Source: Melioribacteraceae bacterium (GTDB lineage: Bacteria; Bacteroidota; Ignavibacteria; Ignavibacteriales; Melioribacteraceae). From it: DNA of 5,753 bases. Shown here piece after piece: positions 5,249 through 5,753 of the stretch; positions within the stretch are counted from its first letter, which is position 1; every line of letters begins with the position of its first letter. Made by a program: the position numbers and the translations under genes. The notes under the pieces are model-generated. The model saw only the letters and a program-made list of their open reading frames with translations, did no database searches and was not told the origin of the DNA. The stretch lies in assembly GCA_015486905.1 (NCBI GenBank), contig WFQV01000032.1:1-5753 (forward strand), written 5' to 3'.

Positions 5249-5753
5249 ATGAAAAATATGTTTTTCTTTTTAATATTAACACTATTTAGTGTAGAGTCTA
5301 TTCAAGCCCAGGTGAAGAAAGGTCGGCTCTATTACGAGTTGAATTTAAATCAAGAATATCGCGATAATATTCCAATTTATAAAGACTCTACTAAAATTAA
5401 TGACTTAAGATTCAGAAGTTCTTTCCTGCTTGGATATAACAACTCAATAACACCTCTAAACGGCTATTGGGGGGCATCTTATGAAAACCGTTATCAACAA
5501 TATTTTAAATTTTCGGATTATACGAGGATGGAACACTTATTTAATTTGAAGACTTCCTTTCCCTTTTTGAAATTCAATTCATTGTATTTCAACGATTTGT
5601 TTAAAATAAGGAGTTATAAAAATCTTAATCAAAACAATTATTCCCGGAATATTTTTTCTGTTTATTTAAAATCAACTGTCGGATCAAACCTCGAATTATT
5701 TCTTGGGTATAAAAATTGGATTAAAAATTATCCAAATTCATTCAATTCAATTA
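5249..5753 (+). CDS. Exported, probably outer-membrane beta-barrel protein, 3' end missing
   Basis: A reading frame opens at ATG 5249 and runs without a stop to the window edge, giving 168 codons. The product starts with a clear signal peptide (about 1-20, hydrophobic run FFFLILTLF, cleavage after IQA before QVKK). The mature part is rich in Tyr, Phe, Asn and Ser. It has alternating-hydrophobic strands such as GRLYYELNLNQEY, SSFLLGYNNSI, GYWGASYENRYQQYF, NIFSVYLKSTVG and LELFLGYKNW, separated by polar turns. This pattern fits an outer membrane beta-barrel or a similar all-beta surface protein. I cannot name the family. It begins 18 nt after the coiled-coil gene, with no clear ribosome site, and is the fourth gene of the apparent operon. 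The usual caveat for an edge gene applies: the length and C-terminal signal are not visible. Confidence 0.75.
   Translation, partial: MKNMFFFLILTLFSVESIQAQVKKGRLYYELNLNQEYRDNIPIYKDSTKINDLRFRSSFLLGYNNSITPLNGYWGASYENRYQQYFKFSDYTRMEHLFNLKTSFPFLKFNSLYFNDLFKIRSYKNLNQNNYSRNIFSVYLKSTVGSNLELFLGYKNWIKNYPNSFNSI

Overview
The window is AT-rich DNA from a Gram-negative bacterium. It most likely comes from the Bacteroidota/Chlorobi side of the tree, and Ignavibacteria-like organisms are my best guess. This rests on the low G+C, signal peptides ending in IAQ, FAQ or QAQ, a beta-barrel-like outer membrane protein, a TonB-receptor-style C-terminal remnant (LGINWRFG), and an NtrC-type sigma-54 activator beside a HAMP histidine kinase. 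The taxonomic call is inference from style, not a database match.

Region by region: bases 1-571 hold no intact gene. They are a patchwork of short repeats and palindromes: a G+C-rich inverted repeat at the left edge, an 8-bp direct repeat, a TATCGCGATA palindrome and a 7-bp tandem repeat. After these comes what looks like the decayed 3' end of an outer membrane receptor gene, about 285-509. Bases 572-1399 encode a complete exported PAP2-family phosphatase that starts at GTG behind a strong Shine-Dalgarno. A 95-bp A/T-only gap with one weak hairpin separates it from the next block.

From 1495 to the right edge, four genes on the + strand form a tight apparent operon. They are a membrane histidine kinase with an extracytoplasmic Cache/PAS-like sensor (1495-2931), its NtrC-family response regulator (2932-4335, with the ATG directly abutting the kinase stop), an exported long coiled-coil protein of unknown family (4325-5230, overlapping the regulator by 11 nt), and the N-terminal part of an exported, probably outer-membrane beta-barrel protein (5249 onward, cut by the window edge).

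How they may work together: the kinase would sense a periplasmic or envelope signal and phosphorylate Asp52 of the regulator, which would then activate sigma-54 promoters. I see no convincing sigma-54 promoter inside the window. The coiled-coil and barrel-like proteins are co-transcribed with the two-component system. They could be its sensory accessories, an envelope structure it maintains, or simply co-regulated cargo. This four-gene arrangement is the most interesting part of the window. The phosphatase upstream appears to be a separate transcription unit.
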